From: CAVSRC01 sp963743015
GTDB lineage: Bacteria; Pseudomonadota; Alphaproteobacteria; Rhizobiales; Kaistiaceae
Reading direction: 5' to 3'
DNA: 64,000 bases
NCBI GenBank assembly: GCA_963743015.1
Contig: CAVUOD010000014.1
Coordinates: 248,001-312,000 of the forward strand
The notes beneath the pieces were generated by a model that saw only the letters and a list, made by a program, of their open reading frames with translations, was not told the origin of the DNA and made no database searches. Each line of letters opens with the position of its first letter. Within the stretch, counting starts at the first letter, position 1. Of the stretch, positions 26,257 to 35,269 are shown in pieces. The position numbers and the translations under genes are program-made.

Positions 26257-26270
26257 TTGATCGACATCAA
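26257..26270. promoter_or_regulatory. FixK/FNR box upstream of the copper operon
   Basis: TTGAT-CGAC-ATCAA is a perfect match to the FNR/FixK consensus and is fully symmetric in its half-sites. Its centre lies 105 bp before the copZ start and about 185 bp from the divergent SHOCT start. It suggests that copper handling is linked to low oxygen, as with copper supply for oxidases. Confidence 0.75.
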
Positions 26271-26323
26271 CCGCCCCGCTTGACAAACCGGCTGACTGCG
26301 ATATTTCACGCTTGTCGCAACCA

Positions 26324-26348
26324 TACCCCACCCCCCTGGGGTGGGTTA
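26324..26348. promoter_or_regulatory. CsoR/RcnR-type operator before copZ
   Basis: TACCCCA, a C-tract, then TGGGGTG and GGTTA: a G/C-tract flanked by TA ends, the typical operator form for CsoR/RcnR-family repressors. It ends 20 bases before the copZ start codon. The repressor gene is the next-but-one gene, so autoregulation is likely. Confidence 0.72.
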
Positions 26349-26368
26349 AGCAAAAATGGACGGTTTCC

Positions 26369-26569
26369 ATGACCAAACTGAAGATCGAGGGAATGACCTG
26401 CCACCACTGCGTCAAGGCCGTGACCGAGGCGCTCGGCCAGGTTCCGGGCGTCGACAAGGTGATCGCGGTCAGCCTGGAGCAGGGCCAGGCCGAGGTCAGC
26501 GGCAATGCCGACAAGGCCGCCCTGATCGAAGCCGTCGCCGAGGCCGGCTACGAAGCGCGGGTCGCCTGA
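26369..26569 (+). CDS. copZ: Copper chaperone CopZ (heavy-metal-associated domain)
   Basis: A 66-residue HMA-domain protein with GMTCHHC at residues 8-14, so Cys11 and Cys14 form the metal site, here with two His between them. It should deliver Cu(I) to the CopA ATPase. The ATG at 26369 (MTKLKIEG) was preferred over an upstream TTG frame that crosses the operator. Its stop overlaps the repressor start (TGATG). Confidence 0.92.
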   Translation: MTKLKIEGMTCHHCVKAVTEALGQVPGVDKVIAVSLEQGQAEVSGNADKAALIEAVAEAGYEARVA

Positions 26570-26862
26570 TGGACGCTCCCGCACACCACGGCATGCACCT
26601 CGATCCGGAGGTGCGGGAAACGGCGCTGAAGCGCATGAAGACCGTCAGGGGTCACCTCGAGGGCATCGTGCGCATGCTCGAGGATCAATCGATCTACTGC
26701 GTCGACGTGCTCAAACAGATCAAGGCGGTCGAGGGCGCCCTCGACCGCATCGGCGACATGGTGTTGCAGAGCCATCTCAAGCACCACGTCGCCACCGCGC
26801 AGGAGCGCGGCGACACCGACAGCATGGTCGCCGAGCTGATGGAAGTGCTGAAATACCGCTGA
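26569..26862 (+). CDS. csoR: CsoR/RcnR-family metal-sensing transcriptional repressor
   Basis: A 97-residue all-helical repressor with the family motif RLKRVRGHLEGI-like sequence (MKTVRGHLEGIVRMLED). Metal ligands by alignment spacing are Cys44, His69 and His73 (C-x24-H-x3-H). Classic CsoR has Cys-His-Cys; RcnR and InrS have Cys-His-His, but Thermus CsoR, a copper sensor, also has Cys-His-His. Its setting between copZ and copA supports Cu(I) sensing, yet Ni/Co cannot be excluded. N-terminal His6, His7 and His10 could add ligands. Confidence 0.88.
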   Translation: MDAPAHHGMHLDPEVRETALKRMKTVRGHLEGIVRMLEDQSIYCVDVLKQIKAVEGALDRIGDMVLQSHLKHHVATAQERGDTDSMVAELMEVLKYR

Positions 26863-26899
26863 CGGCGCAGCCGGCCAGCAAAACCGGCAGGCACATGAC

Positions 26900-29416
26900 A
26901 TGAATGAAAACCTGAACATCCAGATCGAAGGCATGACCTGCGCGAGCTGCGTGCGCCGGGTCGAAAAGGCGTTGAAGAAGGTGCCGGGCGTTTCCGAGGT
27001 CAGCGTCAATCTCGCCACCGAGGAGGCGCATGTCGTCGCCGATCCGGCCCTGGTCAACGCGGCCAAGCTGGTCGGCGTGGTCAAGGATTCCGGCTACGAC
27101 GCCAGCGTCACCGAGACGACGATGGCGGTCGGCGGCATGAGCTGCGCCGCCTGCGTCGCGCGCGTCGAGAAGGCGCTCAAGAAGCTGCCGGGCGTGGTCG
27201 ACGCCAATGTCAATCTGGCCACCGAAAAGGCCAGTGTCAGCTATGTGCCGAAGATGCTGACGCCAGCGCAAATCGCCCAGGCCGTGGAAGCGGCCGGCTA
27301 TACGGCGGTGGCGGAGGGCGACGGCGCGGCCGAGGACAGCAAGGACAACGAACTTGCGGCGCTCCGCCGCGACCTGATCTTCGCGGCGGCGTTCACCGTG
27401 CCGCTCTTTGTCGTCGCCATGGGCAAGATGCTGCCCGGCTTCGGCGACGCCATGGCCGCGCTCATGCCCGAACGCGCCTGGATGTGGATCGAGTTCCTGC
27501 TGGCGACCCCGGTCCTGTTCTATGCCGGCCGGCGCTTCTTCCGCACCGGATGGGCCGAGCTGAAACATCTCAGCCCGGGCATGAACAGCCTGGTGATGCT
27601 GGGCGCCTCCGCCGCCTATTTCTATTCGCTGCTGGCGCTCACCGTGCCGCAGATCTTCCCGGAGGGCACGGCAACCACCTATTTCGAGGCCGCCGGCGTC
27701 ATCGTCACGCTGATCCTCACCGGGCGCTTCCTCGAAGCGATCGCCAAGGGGCGGACATCGCAGGCGATCAAGCGACTGCTGCAGTTGCAGGTGAAGACCG
27801 CGCGGGTCGTGCGCGACGGCGCCGAAGTCGAGATTCCCATCGAAGCGGTGGTCGCCGGCGACATGGTGCATGTGCGCCCCGGCGAGCGCGTGCCGGTCGA
27901 CGGCGTGGTGACCGAGGGCGCCAGCTATGTCGACGAATCGATGCTGACCGGCGAGCCGGTGCCGGTGGAGAAGCGCACCGGCGCCGAGGTGGTCGGCAGC
28001 ACCATCAACAAGACCGGCGCCTTCACCTTCCGCGCCACCCGCGTCGGCGCCGACACGGTCTTGAGCCGCATCATCAAGCTGATCGAGGAGGCACAGACCT
28101 CCAAACCGCCGATCCAGCAGATGGCCGACAAGGTCGCCGCCGTCTTCGTTCCGGCGGTGATCACGGTGGCGGCGATCACCTTCGTCATCTGGCTTGCCTT
28201 CGGGCCGAGCCCGACACTGAGCTTCGCCTTCGTCACGGCGGTCTCCGTGCTGCTCATTGCCTGCCCCTGCGCCATGGGGCTGGCGACGCCGACCGCCATC
28301 ATGGTGGCGACCGGCAAGGGCGCCGAGATGGGCGTGCTGTTCCGCAAGGGCACCGCGCTGGAAGCGCTCGGCCATGTCGACACGGTGGTCATGGACAAGA
28401 CCGGCACGCTGACCAAGGGCCGGCCGGAGCTGACCGACCTGCAACTGGCCGACCCGGCGCTCGGCGAGGACGAGGTGCTGCGCCTGGTCGCCGCGGTCGA
28501 GGCGAAGAGCGAGCATCCGGTGGGCGAGGCCATCGTGCGTGCGGCCAGGGCCGAGCGCGGCCTGACATTGCCCGAGGCCAAGGACTTCGACGCGGAACCT
28601 GGTTTCGGCGTGCATGCGACGGTCGACGGCCGCAGCGTGCAGGTCGGCGCCGACCGCTATATGAAGAAGCTCGGCATCGATCTCGCATCAGTGGCGACCG
28701 CCGCCGAACAGTTTGCCCGCGACGGCAAGACGCCGCTCTATGCGGCGATCGACGGCACGCTTGCCGCGGCACTCAGCGTCTCCGATCCGCTGAAGGAGGG
28801 CAGCGTCGAGGCCGTCGCCGCCCTGCATGCGCTGGGGCTCAAGGTCGCCATGGTGACCGGCGACAACCGCCATACGGCCGAGGCCATCGCCGCCCAGGTC
28901 GGCATCGACGAGGTACTGGCGGAGGTGCTGCCGGACGCGAAGGCGGCCGAGGTCAAGCGGCTGCAAGCCGGCAACCGCCGCGTCGCCTTCGTCGGCGACG
29001 GCATCAACGACGCACCGGCGCTGGCGCAGGCCGATGTCGGACTCGCCATCGGCACCGGCACCGACATCGCCATCGAGGCGGGCGACGTCATCCTGATGTC
29101 GGGAGATCTGCGCGGCATCATCAATGCGGTGGCGCTGTCGCGGCGCACGCTCAAGACGATCGTCTACAATTTCGTGTGGGCCTATGCCTACAACATCGCG
29201 CTCATCCCGATTGCCGCGGGCGCGCTCTATCCGTTCACGCGGCTGCTGCTCAATCCGATGCTGGCGGCCGGCGCCATGAGCATCTCCAGCCTGTTCGTGC
29301 TGACCAATTCGCTGCGCCTCAAGCGCTTCCGCCCGCAACTGGCGGAGACCGCAACGGCGCGTTCGCAGGCCGCCGAGGCTGCCCCGCACCGGCCGTTGCC
29401 GGCGCCGGCGGAGTAG
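26900..29416 (+). CDS. copA: Cu(+)-exporting P1B-type ATPase
   Basis: An 838-residue P1B-1 ATPase that pumps Cu(I) out of the cytoplasm. Two N-terminal HMA domains (GMTCASC near residue 12, GMSCAAC near residue 80) precede eight TM helices. TGEP lies in the actuator domain, Cys455-Pro-Cys457 in TM6 (LLIACPCAMGLATP), phosphorylation Asp499 in DKTGTLTKG, SEHPVGEA in the nucleotide domain and GDGINDAPAL near the C-terminus. C-terminal TM residues (YN, MxxSS) fit Cu(I) specificity. It is third in the copZ-csoR-copA operon, 37 bp after csoR. Confidence 0.96.
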   Translation: MNENLNIQIEGMTCASCVRRVEKALKKVPGVSEVSVNLATEEAHVVADPALVNAAKLVGVVKDSGYDASVTETTMAVGGMSCAACVARVEKALKKLPGVVDANVNLATEKASVSYVPKMLTPAQIAQAVEAAGYTAVAEGDGAAEDSKDNELAALRRDLIFAAAFTVPLFVVAMGKMLPGFGDAMAALMPERAWMWIEFLLATPVLFYAGRRFFRTGWAELKHLSPGMNSLVMLGASAAYFYSLLALTVPQIFPEGTATTYFEAAGVIVTLILTGRFLEAIAKGRTSQAIKRLLQLQVKTARVVRDGAEVEIPIEAVVAGDMVHVRPGERVPVDGVVTEGASYVDESMLTGEPVPVEKRTGAEVVGSTINKTGAFTFRATRVGADTVLSRIIKLIEEAQTSKPPIQQMADKVAAVFVPAVITVAAITFVIWLAFGPSPTLSFAFVTAVSVLLIACPCAMGLATPTAIMVATGKGAEMGVLFRKGTALEALGHVDTVVMDKTGTLTKGRPELTDLQLADPALGEDEVLRLVAAVEAKSEHPVGEAIVRAARAERGLTLPEAKDFDAEPGFGVHATVDGRSVQVGADRYMKKLGIDLASVATAAEQFARDGKTPLYAAIDGTLAAALSVSDPLKEGSVEAVAALHALGLKVAMVTGDNRHTAEAIAAQVGIDEVLAEVLPDAKAAEVKRLQAGNRRVAFVGDGINDAPALAQADVGLAIGTGTDIAIEAGDVILMSGDLRGIINAVALSRRTLKTIVYNFVWAYAYNIALIPIAAGALYPFTRLLLNPMLAAGAMSISSLFVLTNSLRLKRFRPQLAETATARSQAAEAAPHRPLPAPAE

Positions 29417-29450
29417 GCCGCGGAGAGATTACCGGGGGTCGGCCGCCAGA

Positions 29451-30122
29451 CTAGATGCGGCCGAACTCGGCCAGGAGATCCTCGACCGTCTTGCCCTTGG
29501 CCACCCAGGCGCGGGTATTCTCCTCGCGCTCGGCCTGCTCACGGGCGAGCTCGACGATTTCCTCGGCCCTGGCCAGCGGGACAACCGCCACCCCGATCGT
29601 ATCGGCCACGATGAAATCACCCGGATTGACCGGCACGCCGCCGCAGGCGATCGGCACGTTGATCGACAGCTCCTCCTTGCGGCCGGAGAACATGGTGTGG
29701 GTGCCGCGCGCGACGATCGCCCGCGTCCAGATCGGCCAGCCGATATCCTCGAGCTCGTCGATATCGCGCCCCGCCCCGTCGACGATCATGCCGCGGATGC
29801 CGCGGTTCCTGGCGAGCCCGCCCATGAGACCGCCGCACACCGAGGTTTCCGTGTCGCCGCCGGCATCGACGACGATGATGTCGCCGGCCTGGCCCATCTC
29901 CAGCGCCTTGAGCGGATCGACAAGATCGCCCTTGGAGAGCTGGACGGTGATCGCCTGGCCGACCGCCTTGGCCTTGAAGGGCGGCTTGATGCCGCTGTCC
30001 ATGACCCCGGTGCGGTACATGACATCGGCAAAGACGCAGGATGCCGAATAGCATTTGGCGACCTCGTCGAACCTGGCGAGAAGGTCGGGGCGCCGCTCGA
30101 ACTCGTTGAATACCTTGAGCAT
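29451..30122 (-). CDS. RraA-family aldolase-like protein
   Basis: A 223-residue RraA-fold protein (4-hydroxy-4-methyl-2-oxoglutarate / 4-carboxy-4-hydroxy-2-oxoadipate aldolase family). It shows GDIIVVDAGGD, GGLMGGLARNRGIRG and VDGAGRDIDEL; the Arg and Asp of the last two are the usual substrate/metal residues. Start ATG 30122 lies 12 bp after the dehydrogenase stop. It ends an operon with a sugar-type ABC transporter, VOC protein and D-2-hydroxyacid dehydrogenase, so it probably cleaves or decarboxylates a 2-oxo/hydroxy acid in that pathway. RNase E inhibition, the old RraA annotation, is less likely. Confidence 0.82.
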   Translation of the reverse strand: MLKVFNEFERRPDLLARFDEVAKCYSASCVFADVMYRTGVMDSGIKPPFKAKAVGQAITVQLSKGDLVDPLKALEMGQAGDIIVVDAGGDTETSVCGGLMGGLARNRGIRGMIVDGAGRDIDELEDIGWPIWTRAIVARGTHTMFSGRKEELSINVPIACGGVPVNPGDFIVADTIGVAVVPLARAEEIVELAREQAEREENTRAWVAKGKTVEDLLAEFGRI

Positions 30123-30133
30123 GAATGGGCCTT

Positions 30134-31139
30134 TCAAGCAGCACCCGCGACCAAGGCGGGGACTTTGTTGACGGGGTTTCTGGGAGCCTGACCGGTGAGC
30201 ACGAGGGCTACCTCGCTGGCCGCGGTCTCGCGCGCCAGCTTGATCGACTCCTCCGAATAGTAGGCGACGTGCGGGGTGACGATCACATTGGGGAGCGTGA
30301 AGATGGGATTTTCGTTCGGGTCCCAATGCAGCCGCTTGGCAGGCTCCTCCTCGGGGTCGTCGAGCCCGGCCCCGGCGACGCGGCCGGAGACGATGGCGTC
30401 GTAAAGCGCCTTGTTGTCGACCGTCGGCCCGCGGCCGGTGCAGACGATGATGACGCCCTCCTTCATCTGGGCGAATTCGGCCGGGCCGAGGAAATGCCGG
30501 GTCTCCCTGGTCATCGGCACCTGCATCATGATCGCGTCGGCGCGCGCCAGCAGCTCCTCCTTGGAGACCTGCTCGGCCCCCTTGCTGCGTACGAAGTTCG
30601 GCATGGAGGTAGGGGTCGAAGACCAGGATGTTGACGCCGAAGACGCGGGCCCGCTCGGCGATCGCCTGACCGATATGGCCGAAGGAGACGATGCCCATGG
30701 TCCGGCCGCGCAGCTGCCAGACCGGTCGCGCCGCCTTCCAGTGCCAGACGCCGCGATGGGTCACCTCATTGTATTGCAGGATCTTGCGGCTGAGCGTCAG
30801 CCACAGGGTTATGGCGTGGTCGGCGACTTCCTCGGTGCAGTAGTCGCGCACATTGGTTACCTGGATGCCGCGCGCCGTCGCCGTATCGACATCGACGATA
30901 TCGACACCGATGCCGTAACGCGCGATCACCTTGCACCGTTTCATGGCGCCAATCGCCTTGGCACCGACGCGCGCATACTGGTTGATGACGGCGTCGCAGT
31001 CCGCCATGTGCGGCACCAATTCATCCTCGGTCTTGGCATGCAGTCCGACCACCTCGGCGCCGATCGGCTCAAGGATGGAGCGTTCGATGTCGTTATCGCC
31101 GTAGTCGAAGTCGGAGATGACTACCTTGAAACGCGGCAT
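30134..31139 (-). pseudogene. D-isomer-specific 2-hydroxyacid dehydrogenase (frameshifted as sequenced)
   Basis: About 334 residues of an NAD-dependent 2-hydroxyacid dehydrogenase (phosphoglycerate/hydroxypyruvate-reductase-like). The N-terminal half has RYGIGVDIVD and the NAD motif GIVSFGHIGQAIAERA; the C-terminal half has CTGRGPTVD (catalytic Arg), GLDDPEEEP (Glu) and TPHVAYYS (His). The halves are in different frames: FDPYLHAE joins FVRSKGAEQ after dropping one t of the pair at about 30597-30598. Length is 3n+1. It should interconvert a 2-hydroxy and a 2-oxo acid made from the sugar imported by the neighbouring ABC system. Confidence 0.85.
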
Positions 31140-31152
31140 GGGTTTCGGCGCC

Positions 31153-31647
31153 TCATACGTAGGCCGACGAGGAGTAGGTCAACTCGTAGGAGTGGCTGTA
31201 GATCTCGAAGATGTTGCCGAACGGGTCCTCGCAATAGACCATGCGGTACGGCTTTTCGCCCGGATAGTAGTAGCGGACCTGCTTCAGGCGCTGCTTGCCA
31301 CCGTGCTTCTTGACCTTCTCGAGCAGCCCTTCCAGATCCGGGTCCTGGACGCAGAAATGGAAGGTGCCCGCCTTCCAGTATTCGAAATTGTTCTCGGGCA
31401 GGGCGGCATTGGGAAATTCGAAGAGCTCGAGGCCGATGCCGTCGCCCGTCGACAGGTGGGCGATGCGGAACGACCCCCAGCCCTCGCCGAAGACGTCGTC
31501 GCACATCTGCCCGATGGCACTGTCGTCCTGGACGATCGTGGTCGGCGGCATGATCACGTAGAGGCCGAAGACCTCGGTGTAGAACTTCACGGCCTTCTCG
31601 AGGTCGGGGACCGAGATGCCGATGTGGGAGAAGGTGACGGGTGCCAT
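31153..31647 (-). CDS. VOC-family (glyoxalase/dioxygenase-fold) protein
   Basis: A 164-residue vicinal-oxygen-chelate protein. It begins MAPVTFSHIGISVPDLEKAV, with His8 as the typical first metal ligand, and has FHFCVQDPDLEGLLEKV and EDPFGNIFEIYSHSYE, where the His and Glu complete the usual metal set. The order of two beta-alpha-beta-beta-beta modules is visible. It sits between the ABC permease and the dehydrogenase on the minus strand. Reaction (isomerase, epimerase, lyase or dioxygenase) cannot be told from sequence. Confidence 0.8.
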   Translation of the reverse strand: MAPVTFSHIGISVPDLEKAVKFYTEVFGLYVIMPPTTIVQDDSAIGQMCDDVFGEGWGSFRIAHLSTGDGIGLELFEFPNAALPENNFEYWKAGTFHFCVQDPDLEGLLEKVKKHGGKQRLKQVRYYYPGEKPYRMVYCEDPFGNIFEIYSHSYELTYSSSAYV

Positions 31648-31661
31648 TTGCTATGCCTCTT

Positions 31662-32636
31662 TCAGCTTTCTGTGTTCCGGCGGAAAAGAAATTGCAGCGC
31701 AGACCCGATCTCGCCGCGCCACATGTCGATGCCGACGGCGAGCACGATGATCGCGCCGATGATGACGTTCTGCGCGGAGGTCGGGACGGCGTTCAGGTTG
31801 AGCCCGTTCTGAACGATGACGATGGTCATCGCACCGATCACCGTATTGACGACGTGGCCGCGGCCGCCGGCAAGACTGGCGCCGCCGATGACGGCGGCCG
31901 CGATCGCCGAAAGCTCCATGCCGACACCATAATTCGGCGAGCCTGAATTGAGCCGCGCCGTCATGAGCGCGGCGCCAACGGCGGCGGCGAGACCGGCGAG
32001 AACGAAGGCGAGAAGCTGCGTCCGCCGCACGTCGATGCCGGACAGCCGCGCCGCGTTGGCGTTGCCGCCGACCGCGTAGATCTGGCGACCGAGCACGGTG
32101 TAGCGCAGGAACCAGTAGGCGAGCGCGTAGAGGACGACGACGTAGAACAACGGCAGCGGAACGCCGACGAGCTTGCCGTAGAACAGCGGCTCGATGTCGG
32201 GCGAGACCGAGAAGATCGGCGAGCCGTTGTTGAACATGAAGGCAACGCCGCGGAAGGCGGAGAGCGTCGCCAGCGTCGTAATGAATGAGGGGATGCGCAG
32301 ATAGGCGGTGAGCACGCCGTTGACCAGCCCGAGCACGAGACCGAGGCCGAGAACTGCCAGCATGGCGAGCGGCAGAGGCCAGGCAAAGGTCTTGGCCAGA
32401 GTGGCGAAAACCATCGTCATCAGCGCGATGGCCGAGCCGGGCGACAGGTCGATGCCGCCGGTCAGAATCACCAGCGTCGAGCCGATCGCCACGATCGAGA
32501 CGATCGAGACCTGCAGGGCCAGGTTCGACAGGTTGCCCTGATCGAGAAAGCGCTGGGTAGTCAGCGCGACGACGACGGCGACGAGGATCATGGCGCTGAG
32601 CGCACCGGCGATCGGACTTGAGAAAATGCGATTCAT
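31662..32636 (-). CDS. Sugar ABC transporter permease (RbsC/CUT2 type)
   Basis: A 324-residue membrane protein with eight to ten helices. CUT2 permease signatures are ILTGGIDLSPGSAIAL near residue 58, RQIYAVGGNANAARLSGI near residue 200 and GGASLAGGRGHV near residue 260. Start ATG 32636 overlaps the upstream ATPase stop by 4 bases. It forms the channel of the SMP-30-linked sugar importer. Confidence 0.92.
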   Translation of the reverse strand: MNRIFSSPIAGALSAMILVAVVVALTTQRFLDQGNLSNLALQVSIVSIVAIGSTLVILTGGIDLSPGSAIALMTMVFATLAKTFAWPLPLAMLAVLGLGLVLGLVNGVLTAYLRIPSFITTLATLSAFRGVAFMFNNGSPIFSVSPDIEPLFYGKLVGVPLPLFYVVVLYALAYWFLRYTVLGRQIYAVGGNANAARLSGIDVRRTQLLAFVLAGLAAAVGAALMTARLNSGSPNYGVGMELSAIAAAVIGGASLAGGRGHVVNTVIGAMTIVIVQNGLNLNAVPTSAQNVIIGAIIVLAVGIDMWRGEIGSALQFLFRRNTES

Positions 32637-34142
32637 GCCGCGTCCTCCTGGCTGGTCGAGCCGGCGGAGGCGCGCACGAGTGCCGTGGCGTCGAGGTCGC
32701 CCGGTCTGTGAATGCCGACCATGCGGCCGTGGCTCATGATCCCGACCCTGTCGCTCATGGACAGGAGTTCCTCGTCGTCCGACGAGATCAGGATGACGCC
32801 CTTGCCCGCCGCGGTCAGTCCGTTGATCAGCCGGTAGACGGCGACGCGCGCACCGATGTCGATGCCCTGCGTCGGCTCGTCGAGGATGAAGAGGTCGGCA
32901 TCGGCGAACAGCCAACGGGCGATGACCACCTTCTGCTGGTTGCCACCGGAAAGAAAACCGACCTCACGGGTCTCGGCCGTCGCCGTGATCTCGAGGTCGC
33001 GCACCAGCTTGCGCCCCGCTTCCTGCTCACGCGCCGGGCTGATCATGCCGAAGCGGCCGAGCCGGTCGAGGGCGGCGCTGGAGATGTTCGGAAAACCGGT
33101 GAAATTGAAGAACAGCCCGTCCGACTTGCGGTTCTCGGGCACCAGCGCGACGCCCGCCTTGATCGCCCGGCGCGAGTTGGCCAGGCGCAGCAGCCGTCCG
33201 TCGAGTTCGATCGAGCCGGCGGTCAGCTGGTCGATGCCAAAGAGAGCGCGGGCAAGCTCGGTGCGCCCGGAGCCGAGCACACCGCCGATGCCGAACACCT
33301 CGCCGCGATAGACCTCGAAGCTGACATTGCTGACGCGGTTGCGGGTGGACAGGCGGCTTGCGCGCAGCAGCACCTGTGCCGGTCGCATTGCGCTGTTTCG
33401 GATAGTGCTCGCCGACATCGCCGACCATGGTGCGCACCATGAAGGGGATGGAGATTTCCGAAGTCTCCGGCGGCGAGACGACCTTGCCATCCTTGAGGAT
33501 GGTGATGCAGTCGACCAGTTCGGCGACCTCGTCGAGGCGATGGGAGATGTAGAGAATGGCGCGCCCCTGCGCCTTGAGCCTTCTCAGCAGGTCATGCAGG
33601 TGAGCGATCTCGCCGATGCCGAGCGCCGTCGTCGGCTCGTCGAGAATGATGATCGTGGCGTCGGCGGCAAGCGCCTTGGCGATCTCCACGATCTGCTGCT
33701 CGGCCACCGAGAGGCGGCCGACGATGGCATCGACATCGATATGCGCGTCGATCTCGGCCAGCACACCGATGGCGGAGCGGCGCAGGCTGCGCCAGTCGAT
33801 CTGGCCGCGCTTCTTCGGCAGCCGGCCGAGATAGATGTTCTCAGCCACGCTGAGGCTGGGGACCAGCGAAAATTCCTGAAAGACCGTGGCAACGCCGGCG
33901 TCGCGGGCGTCGCTCGGATTGGGCAGAGCGACGGCTTCGCCGTGCCTGAGAATCGAACCGCCGTCGGGCTGGTGGACGCCGCAGAGCATCTTGATGAGGG
34001 TCGACTTGCCGGAGCCGTTGGCGCCGATCAGGCCGTGGATCTCACCGGGATAGAGGCGCAGCGACACACCATCGACCGCCGTGATGCCGGCGAAGCGCTT
34101 GATCAGGCCGACCGCTTCCCAGACTGGCGTATCCTGCTGCAT
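32633..34142 (-). pseudogene. Sugar ABC transporter ATP-binding protein, CUT2 duplex ATPase (frameshifted as sequenced)
   Basis: About 502 residues with two ABC domains, as in RbsA/MglA. The first has GANGSGKST, LSVAEQQIVEIAKA and IIILDEPTTALG; the second has the usual degenerate Walker A (GVLGSGRTE), LSGGNQQKV and LFILDEPTQGID. The frame shifts at about 33387, in the linker between the domains: GEHYPKQR joins RPAQVLLRASRLS after removal of one base of a two-base run. Length is 3n+1. A stem-loop separates it from the binding-protein gene upstream. Confidence 0.9.
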
Positions 34143-34161
34143 TGCTTCGCCCCTTGAGAGA

Positions 34162-34186
34162 GGGGCCGCCAACCGATGGCGGCCCC
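34162..34186 (-). terminator. Stem-loop between binding-protein and ATPase genes
   Basis: GGGGCCGCCA, five-base loop, TGGCGGCCCC: a perfect ten-base stem in the 58-bp gap after the substrate-binding-protein stop codon. It probably stabilises the 5' portion of the mRNA or partly ends transcription, giving more binding protein than ATPase. Confidence 0.65.
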
Positions 34187-34200
34187 CGAGTTTGATCTGC

Positions 34201-35232
34201 TCAGTAGTGCTTCGAGGGCTTCGGATAGAGCGAAGCCTCGTCCTGCAGAACCGGCAGCACGTTATCCTTGTCAACGATGGTCGTCGGCGTCTCGACAAAG
34301 CCGCCTTTGAACTTCCCGTCGAGTGCGTCCATTGTCACCTGGAAGGCAATCTGCCCCATGACAAAGGGCGTGGTGTTGACCGTCGCGGTGACGTCGCCCG
34401 CCGCGATCGGCTCGAGGCCGGCGCCGGTATCGCCGTCATTGCCGAGCAGGATCAGCTCGCTGCGCCCGAGCGACTTGGCTGCCTGGGCGACGCCGAGGAT
34501 CATGTAGTCGTTGGCCGCGAAGACCACGTTCACTTCCGGATGGCCCTGCAGGAGGTCCATGCCGGCGGTGTTGCCGCCCTCGACGTTCCAGCCGCCGGGA
34601 AGAGAAGCGACGATATCGATGCCGGGCTGGCCCTTCACCGCATCGACGAAGCCGCCGACGCGCTCGGTCGAGTGGTAACCGGGCTGGCCTTCGATGATGC
34701 CGACCTTGGCGGGTTTGCCGGCAAGCCTCTGCAGCAGGTACTCGCCCATCTTGTGGGTGCCCTTGCGCTGCGAATAACCGACCACGCCATCGACGGGAGT
34801 CGGGAAGTCGGCGATGTCCGAATTGACGATGATGACGGCAATACCGGCGTCGACCGCCTTCTTGACCAGCGGCGCGGCTGCCGCCTCGTCATGGGTGGAG
34901 AGCACGATCGCGTCGACGCCCTGGGTGATCACGTCCTGGATCATACCCATCTGGCCGTTGATGTCGGCGCCCGACTGCGGGGCGAGCATGAAGGTCTTGA
35001 CGCCCGCTTTCGCGGCTTCGGCTTTGATGCCTTCGCCGATGGCGATGTAGTAGTTGAACTCGGTCGCCGGCGGCATGTAGGCGATGGTGATGTCGCCGTC
35101 GTTCTTCAGCCTGGAAAGGTCGGCCTGCGCATCCGGATTGAGCGGCTGCGGGGCCGGATAATCGGCGGCGTAGGCCGCGCCGGCGGCCAGGCCGAGCGCT
35201 ACGCCAACGAGACACCCGAAATATTTCCTCAC
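34201..35232 (-). CDS. Sugar ABC transporter substrate-binding protein (RbsB type)
   Basis: A 343-residue periplasmic binding protein. A Sec signal peptide (VGVALGLAAGAAYA, cleavage before ADYP) is followed by the type-I periplasmic fold with ITIAYMPPATEFNY, QGVDAIVLSTHDEAAA and VVFAANDYMILGVAQA. The start is GTG 35232 with AAGGAGG ahead; an ATG six bases earlier is out of frame. It follows the SMP-30 gene and is followed by a strong stem-loop. Ligand is probably a sugar or sugar lactone. Confidence 0.9.
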   Translation of the reverse strand: MRKYFGCLVGVALGLAAGAAYAADYPAPQPLNPDAQADLSRLKNDGDITIAYMPPATEFNYYIAIGEGIKAEAAKAGVKTFMLAPQSGADINGQMGMIQDVITQGVDAIVLSTHDEAAAAPLVKKAVDAGIAVIIVNSDIADFPTPVDGVVGYSQRKGTHKMGEYLLQRLAGKPAKVGIIEGQPGYHSTERVGGFVDAVKGQPGIDIVASLPGGWNVEGGNTAGMDLLQGHPEVNVVFAANDYMILGVAQAAKSLGRSELILLGNDGDTGAGLEPIAAGDVTATVNTTPFVMGQIAFQVTMDALDGKFKGGFVETPTTIVDKDNVLPVLQDEASLYPKPSKHY

Positions 35233-35269
35233 GGCATTTTCCTCCTTCTTGTGTTGTGTTGCGTTGCCC

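Noticed and set aside
29451..31139. A 562-residue fusion of dehydrogenase and RraA-like protein
   Set aside because: The central stretch is out-of-frame Arg/Gly-rich sequence; a dehydrogenase continuation exists in the next frame and RraA has its own start at 30122.
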